From positions 930,001-994,000 of the forward strand of contig NZ_CP087138.1 in assembly GCF_021650705.1 (NCBI RefSeq): a DNA stretch of 64,000 nucleotides, written 5' to 3'. Shown piece by piece: positions 18,113 through 27,617 of this stretch (positions are counted from its first letter, which is position 1; every line of letters starts with the position of its first letter). The position numbers and the translations under genes are program-made. The DNA comes from Pseudomonas sp. KNUC1026 (GTDB lineage Bacteria > Pseudomonadota > Gammaproteobacteria > Pseudomonadales > Pseudomonadaceae). Below the pieces are notes generated by a model that was given only the letters and a program-made list of their open reading frames with translations, did not search any database and was not told where the DNA came from.

Positions 18113-18357
18113 TTGGGGGCCTTTGAGTCAGATTCAGAGCATAACGTAATCATGATCGTTTCAACGACGGAGAAAAGCTTAATGCGGCTGCAGCCGGCCA
18201 AAGGCGGCCATCCGTGAGCGGTATATCTCGACACATTGCTGCCGTTCACCGAGGACACCTATCGGCCAAAGACAAACTTTCTCAAGAGGGCCGCCTCCCA
18301 TTTGGACAGAAAGCAGCTAGAGGGGAGTGTTCAAAGAGGTAAGAGAACTGCGAAAAT
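18113..18357. other. Gap between interrupted gene and sensor gene
   Basis: Non-coding, 245 bp; it holds the promoter region of the IS-interrupted gene and the 3' flank of the DisA_N-like gene. No strong hairpin seen. Confidence 0.35.
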
Positions 18358-19623
18358 TCACATCGTGCGAAAAGCGGGGATATTGGAATTGTATTTTTCT
18401 TTGTCTTTTTCTTTGGCATGAAGATATCCAGTAATTCCGCCATCTTGGGAGACCTTAACTCCTAGACCTAATTTTCCGAGCTCGATTGCCGCCGCTGTTC
18501 TGCCACCACTAGTGCTGCCCCCAGGTAGCTTCAATATTGCACCAACAGCGAGAATTTTTCCGGTATGGTCCATAACCGTTGACCCATCGATCGCGACCAA
18601 TTCCTGCCTTAACGCACGCGGGAGTTCGTGGAATAGTCGGCCACCGATAATTCTTTGGATCGTGGCGGCCTTATCTGAGTTAGTTGGCTCAAGTCTATCA
18701 CCTGTATTTACTAACTCAGTCCAACTCTGACTAGCTCGATGACGTACAACCCCTATGCAGGCACCCGTGCGGGCAAACGATGCATCCAATAAAGTCTCAT
18801 AGATCGCTAACCGCACATTTGGGTTCTTGGGAACCGACATCTGGCTGACAACCGGATCATGAGTCAAAAAATGCCAAGTTCCACTTCGCCTTGCGAATAG
18901 CAACTGCCCATGAATAAATATAAGGACTTCACCTAGACGATTTAGCACTAATGCAATTCTGCCTACGGCACCATTTGTCCATTCCGCTATAGCTCTATGC
19001 CTCCAAGGAGAGATTTTTTCGGTAGCTGGAGGAAGGTCAAGCACGTGATGTTTAACGAACTCTAGATCTTGGTTGAACTCAATAAGGGTGTCAATACCAT
19101 TGGAAAGCACTGCACCAAAGTCACTACTTCCAATGCTTTGCAATGTGATACTGGAGGGGTTCTGGGTATCTGGTGAAATTCCAATTGCGCTGCAGATGGG
19201 AGCCCCTTCATAAAGTCTCGACGCCCAAAGGGATATCTGATCTATCGCCGACAAAATAATTTTATATCTTCCTTCAGGTGCGATTGCCTTTGCAATCACT
19301 CGCCTCTGAAATGTCGAGAGGAATTCATCTTTGAGATCCTGCGTGAGTATGCTTTCCATGCTACTCAGGCAGTCAACGAAAGCCTGGATTAGATTAAATT
19401 CCCCAGCCGGACTGGTCGCAGGTGAAAAGCTCTGGTCGCGCCTGATATGCAGCCGGTATCCGTCATTTTTATTAACCTTAAAGCCAATGGTTTGTTGATT
19501 TACTACAAAGGCAACAGTTTTTTCACTAGTGCTGGATTTCCCCACTTGTGGATCAAGTCTAGCGCCTGAAAAAAATGGTAGCAAATAGCGCTCAGAAATT
19601 TCTCGAAGCAGTGGCTCATCCAT
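18358..19623 (-). CDS. DisA_N/DAC-like domain protein, predicted nucleotide sensor, CBASS-adjacent
   Basis: 421 residues. The C-terminal region (about 280-400) follows the strand and motif order of diadenylate cyclase (DisA_N) domains: GACIGVVRHR (287-296), then DGSTVMDHTGKILAVGAIL at 346-364 in place of the DGA motif, then GGRTAAAIELGKLGLGV at 373-389 in place of GTRHR. The catalytic RHR is replaced by RTA, so it is more likely a ligand-sensing relative than an active cyclase. The N-terminal 270 residues are not recognised. It is divergent from the patatin/nucleotidyltransferase genes, with a 330-bp shared A+T-rich gap. Base composition is below the chromosomal norm, which suggests transfer. 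The domain call is by motif only. Confidence 0.6.
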   Translation of the reverse strand: MDEPLLREISERYLLPFFSGARLDPQVGKSSTSEKTVAFVVNQQTIGFKVNKNDGYRLHIRRDQSFSPATSPAGEFNLIQAFVDCLSSMESILTQDLKDEFLSTFQRRVIAKAIAPEGRYKIILSAIDQISLWASRLYEGAPICSAIGISPDTQNPSSITLQSIGSSDFGAVLSNGIDTLIEFNQDLEFVKHHVLDLPPATEKISPWRHRAIAEWTNGAVGRIALVLNRLGEVLIFIHGQLLFARRSGTWHFLTHDPVVSQMSVPKNPNVRLAIYETLLDASFARTGACIGVVRHRASQSWTELVNTGDRLEPTNSDKAATIQRIIGGRLFHELPRALRQELVAIDGSTVMDHTGKILAVGAILKLPGGSTSGGRTAAAIELGKLGLGVKVSQDGGITGYLHAKEKDKEKYNSNIPAFRTM

Positions 19624-19953
19624 GATTTATTATCCCTCTATTTATTAGCTCGTAAGATCCAGTGATAGCAAGGTTGAGGCGAGATTGTGCCAATCAAAAA
19701 CATATGGATTATGGAGTTTCATCATCACCAAAAATTTTTTACTAGTGGCGTCAGGACTGGCAGGCACGCTCGTGTAAGTCTAAAAGGATAGCTTAACATT
19801 TAAAATCTATTTTTCCAGCCCTGAGCGAAATTTATACATTGACACATGACGTAATTTTGTATTATGTGAGTTTAACAGCGTATGCTTCACGGGCATCCTA
19901 CAGATTCAGGGATAGGATGTGCATTCTAAGCCAGCCAATGGAAGATTTTTGAA
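19624..19953. promoter_or_regulatory. A+T-rich divergent promoter region of the defence block
   Basis: A 330-bp region without ORFs between two divergent starts. TTGACACATGACGTAATTTTG near 19837 with TATTATG about 20 bp later could be -35/-10 boxes for the patatin gene. GGAAG precedes the ATG at 19954. No clear operator symmetry seen. Confidence 0.4.
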
Positions 19954-20894
19954 ATGCTAGAAACAGGACAGGCAGCATCCGCCCCCCTTCGGATTTTGTC
20001 GCTAGATGGTGGCGGCGCCAAAGGGTTCTATACTTTAGGGGTGCTAAAAGAAATTGAGGCCATGGTAGGGGGTGAGCTGCATAAGAAGTTCGATATCGTG
20101 TTCGGCACGAGCACAGGCGCCATCATTGCGGCGCTAATTGCACTCGGTTACAACATCGACTCAATTCTGGGCATGTATCGAAAACATGTTCCGGCAGTGA
20201 TGTCGCAAAAAACGGCGTCGGCCAAATCGGCGGAATTGAAGAAGCTGGCAAACGAAATTTTCGGTAATGCCACATTCAGCGATGTGAAAACTGGAGTCGG
20301 GATTGTCACAGCCAAGTGGATGACTGAGCGTCCAATGATTTTCAAAGGCAGTGTTTTGCAGGCACACGGACGAAAGAATACGTTCGTTCCTGGTTTTGGC
20401 GTAAACATTGCTGATGCGGTGAAAGCTTCGTGCTCTGCCTACCCCTTTTTGAGCGCACTACAGTTAGAACCTCGAGTGGTGAGGACATCGAACTTCTCGA
20501 TGGCGGCTATTGCGCGAACAATCCAACTCTTTACGCAATCGCAGATGCTGTACAGGCCCTCAAATACGAGCGTCAGAACATCCGAGTTGTGAGCATTGGA
20601 GTAGGTGTTTATCCAGAGCCAAAGCCGGGGCTAAAAATGTGGCTAGCTAAGAAATATCTAGTTAGCGTGCAGTTGCTACAGAAAACCTTGGAAATTAACA
20701 CTCAGTCGATGGATCAATTGCGCCAGATTCTTTTCCACGATGTCCCGACCATTCGGATTAGTGACTGCTACACCGCACCTGAAATGGCCACCGACCTTCT
20801 GGAGCATGATCTCAGTAAACTGGGGATGCTGTTCCAGCGTGGCCGAGAGTCATTTGCTTCACGAGAAGAGCAACTTCACGATTATTTGGTTTAG
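19954..20894 (+). pseudogene. CapV-type patatin phospholipase, split by a frameshift
   Basis: The first frame (19954 onward) carries the oxyanion loop DGGGAKG (18-24) and nucleophile motif GTSTG (51-55, Ser53). The catalytic DGGYCANNP lies in the -1 frame that runs to 20894. The switch occurs at a T5 run (20446-20450): adding one T gives the expected CSAYPFFERT and an intact protein of about 313 residues. Patatin phospholipases of this kind (CapV) are CBASS effectors that degrade membrane phospholipids when bound by the cyclic nucleotide. The nucleotidyltransferase gene follows 13 nt later. Decayed, mis-sequenced, or read through by slippage. Confidence 0.8.
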
Positions 20895-20907
20895 CCAGGA
20901 GGGGCAG

Positions 20908-21801
20908 ATGCCAATACCCGAATCTCAACTCGAAACCTGGTCTCACCAAGGGTCCATCGCCCAGTCGAGCAGCACATATAGCTCGATAAAGGGCGTGCTG
21001 GAAGGTGCCACAACGCCATATGCCAATAAGAAGTTCAAGGTTTTTCTCCAAGGCTCTTATGGAAATGACACGAACATCTACACTGAGAGCGATGTAGATG
21101 TCGTAATTAGACTCGATGATTGTTTTTTCAGCGATACCGATTGGCTATCTGAGGAAGAGAAGACTGTACATAGGCATGCTTTCAGCACTGCGGCTTACAC
21201 GTATGTTGACTTCAAGCGAGATGTATTATCTGTGCTTCAAGCGCAATATGGGGAAGCGCTGGATGCCAGAGGAAAGGCCATTACCATCGACGCTAGCGGT
21301 TCGCGGCGAAAGTCCGATGTAATCGCGGCAGTCCAGTTTCGGAAGTACTCAAAATTCAGATCTTCAACCGACTCCGCATACATTGAAGGGATATGCTTCT
21401 TCAACGCGGATGGCGAGCAAATAGCAAATTATCCGAAGCAGCACTCGGCAAGCATGATCTCCAAGCATCAAGCGACGTCTGGGTGGTTGAAACCTATGGC
21501 GCGGGTGTTAAAGAACATGCGCAGTAGAATGATGAGCGAAGGTTTGATTAAGGCCGGTACTGCCCCCTCGTACTATCTAGAAGGCTTATTATACAACGTG
21601 CCAACCGACAGGTTCAGAACGAGCTATTCGGACTGCGTGGCCAATGTTGTGAACTGGTATCGCGTGGATGCGAATAAACCTGAGCTTGTGTGTGCTAACG
21701 AGCAGTATTACTTACTGCGTGATGGCCATCACACGTGTTGGCCGCAGGACCAATGCGATGCTTTCATAGAGGCGGCTGTCAAACTCTGGAACGGTTGGTA
21801 A
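20908..21801 (+). CDS. CD-NTase (cGAS/DncV-like nucleotidyltransferase) of a CBASS system
   Basis: 297 residues. The polymerase-beta fold signature GSYGNDTN (49-56) and the metal-binding SDVDVVIRL (61-69, D62 and D64), with a third acid D137 in RRKSDVIAA, define a cGAS/DncV-like enzyme that makes cyclic di- or trinucleotides on phage infection. The downstream helical region fits the family. The ATG at 20908 is chosen for its AGGAGG 6 nt upstream; the frame is open further up. It stands 13 nt after the patatin, the usual effector-synthase pair of type I CBASS. No Cap2/Cap3 or HORMA/TRIP13 genes are present. The clade and product are not assigned. Confidence 0.85.
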   Translation: MPIPESQLETWSHQGSIAQSSSTYSSIKGVLEGATTPYANKKFKVFLQGSYGNDTNIYTESDVDVVIRLDDCFFSDTDWLSEEEKTVHRHAFSTAAYTYVDFKRDVLSVLQAQYGEALDARGKAITIDASGSRRKSDVIAAVQFRKYSKFRSSTDSAYIEGICFFNADGEQIANYPKQHSASMISKHQATSGWLKPMARVLKNMRSRMMSEGLIKAGTAPSYYLEGLLYNVPTDRFRTSYSDCVANVVNWYRVDANKPELVCANEQYYLLRDGHHTCWPQDQCDAFIEAAVKLWNGW

Positions 21802-21998
21802 GTCGAGGGGGCGGCACAACAATTCAGGAGGACTTTGTCAAGGGCTGCTGCTGGCCGATGAACGGCCGCTTCGGGTAAATTGCAGCCGGTCACGACATAC
21901 CGCCATCGACCCATGAGGTCTTTCGCTTTTGCCCGGATAAGAGTTCTTGTAACCTTACAAACTTTCCAGCAATCTTGCTCTCAGATTTGGCATAACTT

Positions 21999-22313
21999 AT
22001 GAATACTCACCAGGCAAAGCTACTCGCGCTCACACTGCTTGAAATCAAGAAGTTGCTTGCCGATTATCTAGGCAGAGATGTGGATGCTCCTATGAGCGTC
22101 CGTGTCGCGGCGCATATGGCCTATGCGCTCCACAATGAGGCAGAGGCTGTGTTCAACAACACAGATTTCGAGATCGGCGATGCAAGCGTGAAAATCCATG
22201 CAATCGATCAGATTCTGGGCGTCACTGACGGTGCCTCATTACTGGACAGGTTTAACATCGAGACCAAAAACATTCTGAATAGCGGTCAACCCTTCACAAA
22301 GCCAACACAGTGA
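21999..22313 (+). CDS. Small unknown protein, 3' end formed by an IS256 relic
   Basis: 104 residues, helical (LLALTLLEIKKLLADYLGRD; AHMAYALHNEAEAVF), no recognised family. It lies 197 nt after the nucleotidyltransferase gene, possibly as an accessory member of the defence block. The last codons (FTKPTQ then TGA) match the 3' end of the IS256 transposase (FTRPTW then TGA), so the natural C-terminus was probably replaced. Confidence 0.55.
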   Translation: MNTHQAKLLALTLLEIKKLLADYLGRDVDAPMSVRVAAHMAYALHNEAEAVFNNTDFEIGDASVKIHAIDQILGVTDGASLLDRFNIETKNILNSGQPFTKPTQ

Positions 22314-22375
22314 TTTCACTGTCTGTCAGCCGACGGGCGTTAACCGCCCGCACACAAAAAATCTGACAGTCCCGT
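22293..22375 (+). mobile_element. Solitary right end of an IS256-family element
   Basis: From TGATTTCACTGTCTGTCAGC to CTGACAGTCCC this matches, with a few changes, the last 65-80 bp of the intact element ending at 30318 (GACGGGCGTTAACCGCCCGC is identical). No transposase body is attached. It is an old scar, and its sequence supplies the last codons of both flanking genes. Confidence 0.85.
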
Positions 22376-22971
22376 ATCAGCACATACAGACCCCAAAGCC
22401 ACCACACCCACCATCCCCTCTCCCAATGCAACCTCCACCCCCACACCCTGCAACCCCCCCACCGTCCTCCATTCCTCAAGCCCCAAACCATGCAACTTCA
22501 AAAACGCTTCGCGCCTGCACCATGCCTTGGCAAAGGCCACCGCACGCGTCGGCTCGGGCATGCCTGACAGCACACTGGCAACTTCAGCCCCCAGATAATC
22601 CAGCGCGACAGCATGCCAGTCCGGCACAGTCTGAACCTGCATCAGGTCCACGCCCACTGCGCCGTGGAGATTGACGGCAGCCAGTGAGAGCCCAGCCTCG
22701 TGGCTGACGGAAAAACCAGGCTCCGGCAGCCCGTCGATAAGCAAGCGCGGTGCGAAACCTGGGGCGCTGATGATCTGGATCGCGTCCGAGGGTATTTCGA
22801 GCCACTGCTCCACGGCAGTGCGCACGCAAGCCCGAATCCGGTTTCTGGCTTCATCTCTTGCACAGCCTGGCCTGGTGACGCAGCTGACCAGCAATACATC
22901 CTGCCGAGGGAAAGGCTTTGGGGGGCGAGCCGGCCATCTTCGCCGAACGCCCAGCTCGCCCCGGGCTTCAT
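22340..22971 (-). pseudogene. 4'-phosphopantetheinyl transferase, frameshifted and IS-trimmed
   Basis: Sfp/EntD-type PPTases attach the phosphopantetheine arm to carrier domains. Motifs GFSVSHEAG, VGVDL and FAKAWCRREAFLKLHGLGL are present. An ATG at 22971 overlaps the synthetase stop as ATGA and starts MKPGASWAFGEDGRL. The main body is in another frame, open from about 22895, so one base appears to be missing between 22895 and 22925. Its 3' end has been rebuilt by the IS256 relic: the last ten or so residues (LSDFLCAGG) are IS-encoded. The context says its partner is the downstream-numbered Pls/PosA synthetase. Confidence 0.8.
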
Positions 22972-25900
22972 GCCCTGTCAGGTGACGCGGGGCAACCGGC
23001 CCATCGGCTGGCGGCAGGGATATGCTCGCCCTTCATCACCAGGGTCAGTGCGCCAAGGTGCGCATCGTTGCCGACGACCGCGCTATACAACACAGCGCTG
23101 CGTGGCCCCATGTACACGCGTTCGCCGATGCTGACGTGATCGATCTTCATGATTCGGTCTTCGAACAGGTGGGTCTGCGGGCAGGCGCCAGCATTCAGTT
23201 CGCTGTCTGCGCCGATGCTGACGCAGTCGAATTCGGTGATGTCGGTGGTGTCCATGTAAACCCCGCGACCGATCCTGCAGCCGAGCACATTGAATGCCAG
23301 CGGCAACCAGGGTGTGCCGCGCAGGTAGCGCATGAAGTTTGGTGCGGCCATGCCTTCATACAGGCTGGTGATGCCTTCCGACAGCCATACGAATGGCGTC
23401 CACATGGGGTCGGCGCGTTTGCGATAGCGGCCCATGACCAGCCACTTCAAGGCAGCGACCAGCACAAAGTTACCCACGCTGTACGCCATGCCGATGACTG
23501 CAAGGTAGGCCAGCACGGCGCCCCAGCGCTCGTCTTCGGCCAGTGGCATCAGGTCGAGCATCACCGTGTAGCCGACGGCGATCAACACCGCGTGCGGAGT
23601 GATGATGCGCATGCCTTCGACCAGGCCTCGGGCCAGGCGACGCAGCCGTGAAGGCTTGAACGTCAGTGACTCGGGAGCGCTAGTCACTTGCTCACGGGCA
23701 GGCAGATGGATCGGTGGTGAACCCAGCCACGTGTCGCCGTCGGCCATTTTGCTGTTGTGCGGCGCGCAGGAATGAACGCCGATCAGGACGTTTTCCGGCA
23801 GTACTGCGCCGTCCGCGATGTATCCGCCGTTGCCGACAAAGCTGCGATGCGAGACGACCGTAGGTTGCATGGTCATCCAGCCGCCGTCGATGCGCTCATC
23901 ACCGAGCATCACCGCATCGGCGATAAAGGTTTCATCGCCCAGGGTCAGCATGTCCGGGATGACGCCCTGTGCGCTGGAGATCTCGGCGTCGCGCCTGACT
24001 TTCGCGCCTAACAGCCGATACCAGAAGGGCGAGTACACCGTGGCGTAGATGCCGGACAGCGTATTGAGGCTCGCTTCCTGAATCTGGCTGATCAACCACT
24101 TGGCGCAGTAGGTATTGCTATGCACCGCATAACGGCCCGGTTTGAGGCGTGGGAAGACGACCCAGCGCAATGCCGCAGACGCCAGGACAGTCGCAACGAT
24201 CAGCACCGCACTGGCCGGGAGCGCGAGCAGGAAATAGCGCGCCAGTTGTCCTGCTGGCCCGCTGCCCTCGAACCATGGCAAGACATTCTGCACGTCGAAC
24301 CAGTCGATCAGGAAAAAGGTCGGGAAGACCGGGATGAAGAACAGCGTCGCGACCAGCAGAACGCCGAAGACGAAGAACAGTTTTTCTGCCCGCAAACGCG
24401 CAGGGCTGGTGACCGGCCGCGCAGGTTGGCCGAGCGTATCGAACGCGCCGATATCACGCGCTGGCGAGCCTTGCCAGATGCGCCCAGCCGGAACCTCCCG
24501 GCCGTCGGCCATGGCCGACTGGGCTTCCAGATGCCCCCACGGGCCTACAGCAGTATTGCCTTCCATGATCACGTAAGAGCCGACACAGGCATTGGCCTGC
24601 AAGGCGATACGCCCCAGATGCAACTGGCCCCGTTCTACGCGCGCATTTTCGAAACTGGCACCGTTGCCGACGCTGACGCCGTCGCCGATTTCCAGCAGGT
24701 CATGAGCCCGTACCGTAGCCCCGCCGATGATCACGTCCTTGCCTATCTTCGCGCCCAGTGCGCGCAGCCACAGGGGATAAAGTGAAGAGCCGCTCAGCAG
24801 ATAAGTCGGCGCCGACTCGACCATGCGGTCTGCGGCCCACCAACGAAAGTAGGTAACGCCCCACAGCGGATAGATCCCGGGCTTCAGGCGGCCGACGATC
24901 AGCCACTTGGCCGCCAGCGCGATGAAGAACTGCAGAACGGTGGCAATCAGAAACACCGAGATAGACGCGAACGTCGCCAACGCAACAGAGTCATCGGGCG
25001 AGCCGGTGAGCAAGTGATAGGTAAAGAACGGTGCGAGCCATTGGGTCATCCGCAGGCTGACCATGACCGGCAATGCCAGCGCCTGAGCCACGCCGCAGCG
25101 CCAGCGACGCCAGGCTGATGGAGGCGTCCAAGCCACCGGAGCGTCCACCTCTTGCGGCGCCTGGTCCAGCACTTCGGCAATCGCCCCGATACGCTGATGC
25201 TGGTAAATGTCGCGCACCGTGATTTGGGCGAAGCGCGGGTTGGCACGCAGCGCCGAGGCCAAACGCGCAGCAAAGAAGGAATGCCCACCCAGATCTGTGA
25301 AAAAGTTCGCATCGCGGCGGATCGGTACGCCGGGGAAGAGGGTGCTCAGTGCGGCGAACAGTGCAGCCTCACCTTCGGTTTGCGCCACATCGGACTCTGC
25401 GCTGGCGGCCTGGGCATCGACCGTCAACGGGCGGGTCTTGAGCGCTTTGCGATCGATTTTGCCGGAGGTGAGGCGCGGCATGCTGTCGAGCAGTTCGAAG
25501 TGCCCCGGGACCATGTACGGCGGCAACTGCCCCTGCAAGGTTTTGCGCAACTGGCTTGTGAATGCTGAAGGCGTCGACGTGTCGCTCACCAGGTAAGCAA
25601 TCAGCTGATCGACGCCCGCCTCGTTGCGCAACAGGACTGCAACCGTGCCCACGCCAGGCTGTTGCGCCAACAGCGATTCGATCTCACCCAGTTCGACGCG
25701 AAAGCCACGGATCTTTACCTGATCGTCGGCACGCCCGAGGCACTGCACCTGCCCATCATCGTCGATCCGGGCAAGGTCGCCGGTTCGATACAGGCGCGCA
25801 TCGTGATAGCCGGTGGACCATGGGTTCGGCAAAAATTTTTCTTGAGTCAGGTCCGGCCGGCCAAGCATACCCTCGGCCAGGCCGGGGCCAATGATGCACA

Positions 25901-27008
25901 GCTCGCCGACTTCGCCACGCGGCAGCAGGCTGGGCGCCAGGTCGCTCCCTACCGCAGGGTCATTAGCGATGATCAACAGCCCGTAATTGGGCAACGGTGT
26001 GCCAATCGACACTGGACGGCCACGCGACAGGCGCGCCAGGCTGGCCGACACAGTGGCTTCGGTAGGGCCGTAGGTGTTGAACATCTGCCGGTTCGGCGTT
26101 GCCCAGCGCTCGACCAGCGACTCAGGGCACATCTCGCCCCCCAGGTTGATCAGGCGCAAACCGGGAACGTCTTCGCTGAACAGCGCCAGCAACGTCGGCA
26201 CCGCATGCAAGACGCTGATGCGCTGTTCATTCAGCAAGCGCGGCAGGGTTTCCGGATCACCGCTGGTTTCCTTCGGGCCTATCCACAGCGTCGCGCCGAC
26301 CAGGTAGGCGATCCAGATTTCTTCGAACGACATGTCGAAGGCTACGGAAAAGCCCTGGTACACCCGGTCGCTGGCCCGAATGCCCAGTATCGCGTTCTCG
26401 CTGCGCAGAAAATGGCAGATGCTGCGCTGGGAAATCAGAATGCCCTTGGGCTTGCCAGTGGAGCCAGAGGTGTAAATCACATAGGCAGGAGCGTCGGGAT
26501 GCACCCCACTGCGGCGCACCAAGGCAGTGCCGGTCGGCGTCAGCAATTGTTCGGCAGTCCACACCTGCAGGCCCGTATCAGCCAACACCGGCATCAACGC
26601 CTGGCACGACACCAGCCCGACTGCGCTGGCATCCTCCAGGCAAATCTGCAGACGCTCTACCGGCGTGTCCTGATCCAGAGGCAGCCACGCGGCGCCCGCC
26701 TTGGCAATACCGGCCTGCATGACCAGCAGCTCAATGCCACGCGGCAGCCACAGACCGACAATGTGCCCCGGCCGAACCCCCGCACTGATCAGCGCAGACG
26801 CCACCTGATCGGCCTGCCGGTCCAATTCGCCATAACTGATCTGACGCTCGCCAAAGATCAATGCCACCTGCTGAGGGTTGCGCCGGGCACTGGCTTCGAG
26901 CAAATCGGCCAGCACTTCCTCCCGTAGCAGCTCAGGTTGAATCGGACCGTAAATCACGTCCAGCGGTTGTGGGTTCTGGACCAGCATCGACAGATTGAGG
27001 TTATTCAT
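22968..27008 (-). CDS. Pls/PosA-family non-ribosomal peptide synthetase
   Basis: 1346 residues. Residues 25-540 are an adenylation domain (YTSGSTGKPKG, NTYGPTEATV, YRTGDLARI, GKIDRKALK). A carrier domain follows with the phosphopantetheine serine in LGGHSFF (about residue 575). The C-terminal 700 residues hold several membrane segments interleaved with three left-handed beta-helix (hexapeptide) domains, the architecture of epsilon-poly-L-lysine synthetase (Pls) and PosA proteins. These polymerise or couple amino acids at the membrane without a condensation or thioesterase domain. The PPTase gene overlaps its stop by 4 nt. The amino acid used cannot be read by eye. Gene is intact. Confidence 0.88.
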   Translation of the reverse strand: MNNLNLSMLVQNPQPLDVIYGPIQPELLREEVLADLLEASARRNPQQVALIFGERQISYGELDRQADQVASALISAGVRPGHIVGLWLPRGIELLVMQAGIAKAGAAWLPLDQDTPVERLQICLEDASAVGLVSCQALMPVLADTGLQVWTAEQLLTPTGTALVRRSGVHPDAPAYVIYTSGSTGKPKGILISQRSICHFLRSENAILGIRASDRVYQGFSVAFDMSFEEIWIAYLVGATLWIGPKETSGDPETLPRLLNEQRISVLHAVPTLLALFSEDVPGLRLINLGGEMCPESLVERWATPNRQMFNTYGPTEATVSASLARLSRGRPVSIGTPLPNYGLLIIANDPAVGSDLAPSLLPRGEVGELCIIGPGLAEGMLGRPDLTQEKFLPNPWSTGYHDARLYRTGDLARIDDDGQVQCLGRADDQVKIRGFRVELGEIESLLAQQPGVGTVAVLLRNEAGVDQLIAYLVSDTSTPSAFTSQLRKTLQGQLPPYMVPGHFELLDSMPRLTSGKIDRKALKTRPLTVDAQAASAESDVAQTEGEAALFAALSTLFPGVPIRRDANFFTDLGGHSFFAARLASALRANPRFAQITVRDIYQHQRIGAIAEVLDQAPQEVDAPVAWTPPSAWRRWRCGVAQALALPVMVSLRMTQWLAPFFTYHLLTGSPDDSVALATFASISVFLIATVLQFFIALAAKWLIVGRLKPGIYPLWGVTYFRWWAADRMVESAPTYLLSGSSLYPLWLRALGAKIGKDVIIGGATVRAHDLLEIGDGVSVGNGASFENARVERGQLHLGRIALQANACVGSYVIMEGNTAVGPWGHLEAQSAMADGREVPAGRIWQGSPARDIGAFDTLGQPARPVTSPARLRAEKLFFVFGVLLVATLFFIPVFPTFFLIDWFDVQNVLPWFEGSGPAGQLARYFLLALPASAVLIVATVLASAALRWVVFPRLKPGRYAVHSNTYCAKWLISQIQEASLNTLSGIYATVYSPFWYRLLGAKVRRDAEISSAQGVIPDMLTLGDETFIADAVMLGDERIDGGWMTMQPTVVSHRSFVGNGGYIADGAVLPENVLIGVHSCAPHNSKMADGDTWLGSPPIHLPAREQVTSAPESLTFKPSRLRRLARGLVEGMRIITPHAVLIAVGYTVMLDLMPLAEDERWGAVLAYLAVIGMAYSVGNFVLVAALKWLVMGRYRKRADPMWTPFVWLSEGITSLYEGMAAPNFMRYLRGTPWLPLAFNVLGCRIGRGVYMDTTDITEFDCVSIGADSELNAGACPQTHLFEDRIMKIDHVSIGERVYMGPRSAVLYSAVVGNDAHLGALTLVMKGEHIPAASRWAGCPASPDRA

Positions 27009-27443
27009 GGCAGCAGGTATTAGCTCGTCTGAAGGAGGGGCCTGAGACTTTCTGGTTATGAGCCTGTCCGTGTGCGATTGGCGCGAATTCCAGGGTCGTT
27101 GCGTGTCCGCAAAACGTCGGTTTCGATGCGTTTGGCTGGAGCTCTCACCGGCGTAGGAGAACAGGCTGACAAGGCGAATATGTCAAAGGCTGGCTGTATG
27201 AATCCTGAACGACGAAACGAAGGTGGCGGATTGCCCACATCGCTGGGTGTTACAGCAGGCGCCACGAGGTCCCGCGCGTTGCGGGGTTGAAAGACTGCAC
27301 TTGACGCTCCCTCAAACCTCTCAGGCCATCGCCAATACGCTCTGCTGGAATCGGGTAGAAGCCATATTGCCGAAACCCCGGCGTTCCAGCGCGGCTCGCG
27401 AAATGTCATCAGGCTTATCGCGTGAAGCTGCCGGTTATCGGGG
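27009..27443. other. Non-coding gap upstream of the peptide synthetase
   Basis: 435 bp without a convincing gene; open frames here lack ribosome sites and protein-like composition. It probably includes the synthetase promoter. No hairpin or operator recognised. Confidence 0.4.
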
Positions 27444-27572
27444 CGGGGGCGGCCTTTGCGCCGCGGACCTGTGAGAAGATCCGCTATCAGATCCCAAGTT
27501 TCATACGAAATATCGTACCGACTGGCCTAAGGTTCGGGTTTGGCTGGGTTTCTGCCAATGACGTACAGAGCC
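27444..27572 (-). mobile_element. Relic of the IS5-family element, 5' end only
   Basis: Read on the minus strand, the sequence from the terminal GCTCTGTACG at 27571 inward matches the left end and first codons (ASRYDISDEAWDL region) of the intact element at 17019, with about 45 bp of leader missing and scattered changes. The transposase body is gone. It marks the left edge of the orphan membrane-protein segment. Confidence 0.8.
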
Positions 27573-27617
27573 TAAGGACATCGAGGTATTACAAATTAAA
27601 ATTTGGTAAGTGTGATT

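Noticed and set aside
27056..27409. 117-codon minus-strand frame upstream of the peptide synthetase
   Set aside because: No ribosome site, low-complexity Arg/Pro/Ser composition, no recognisable motifs.
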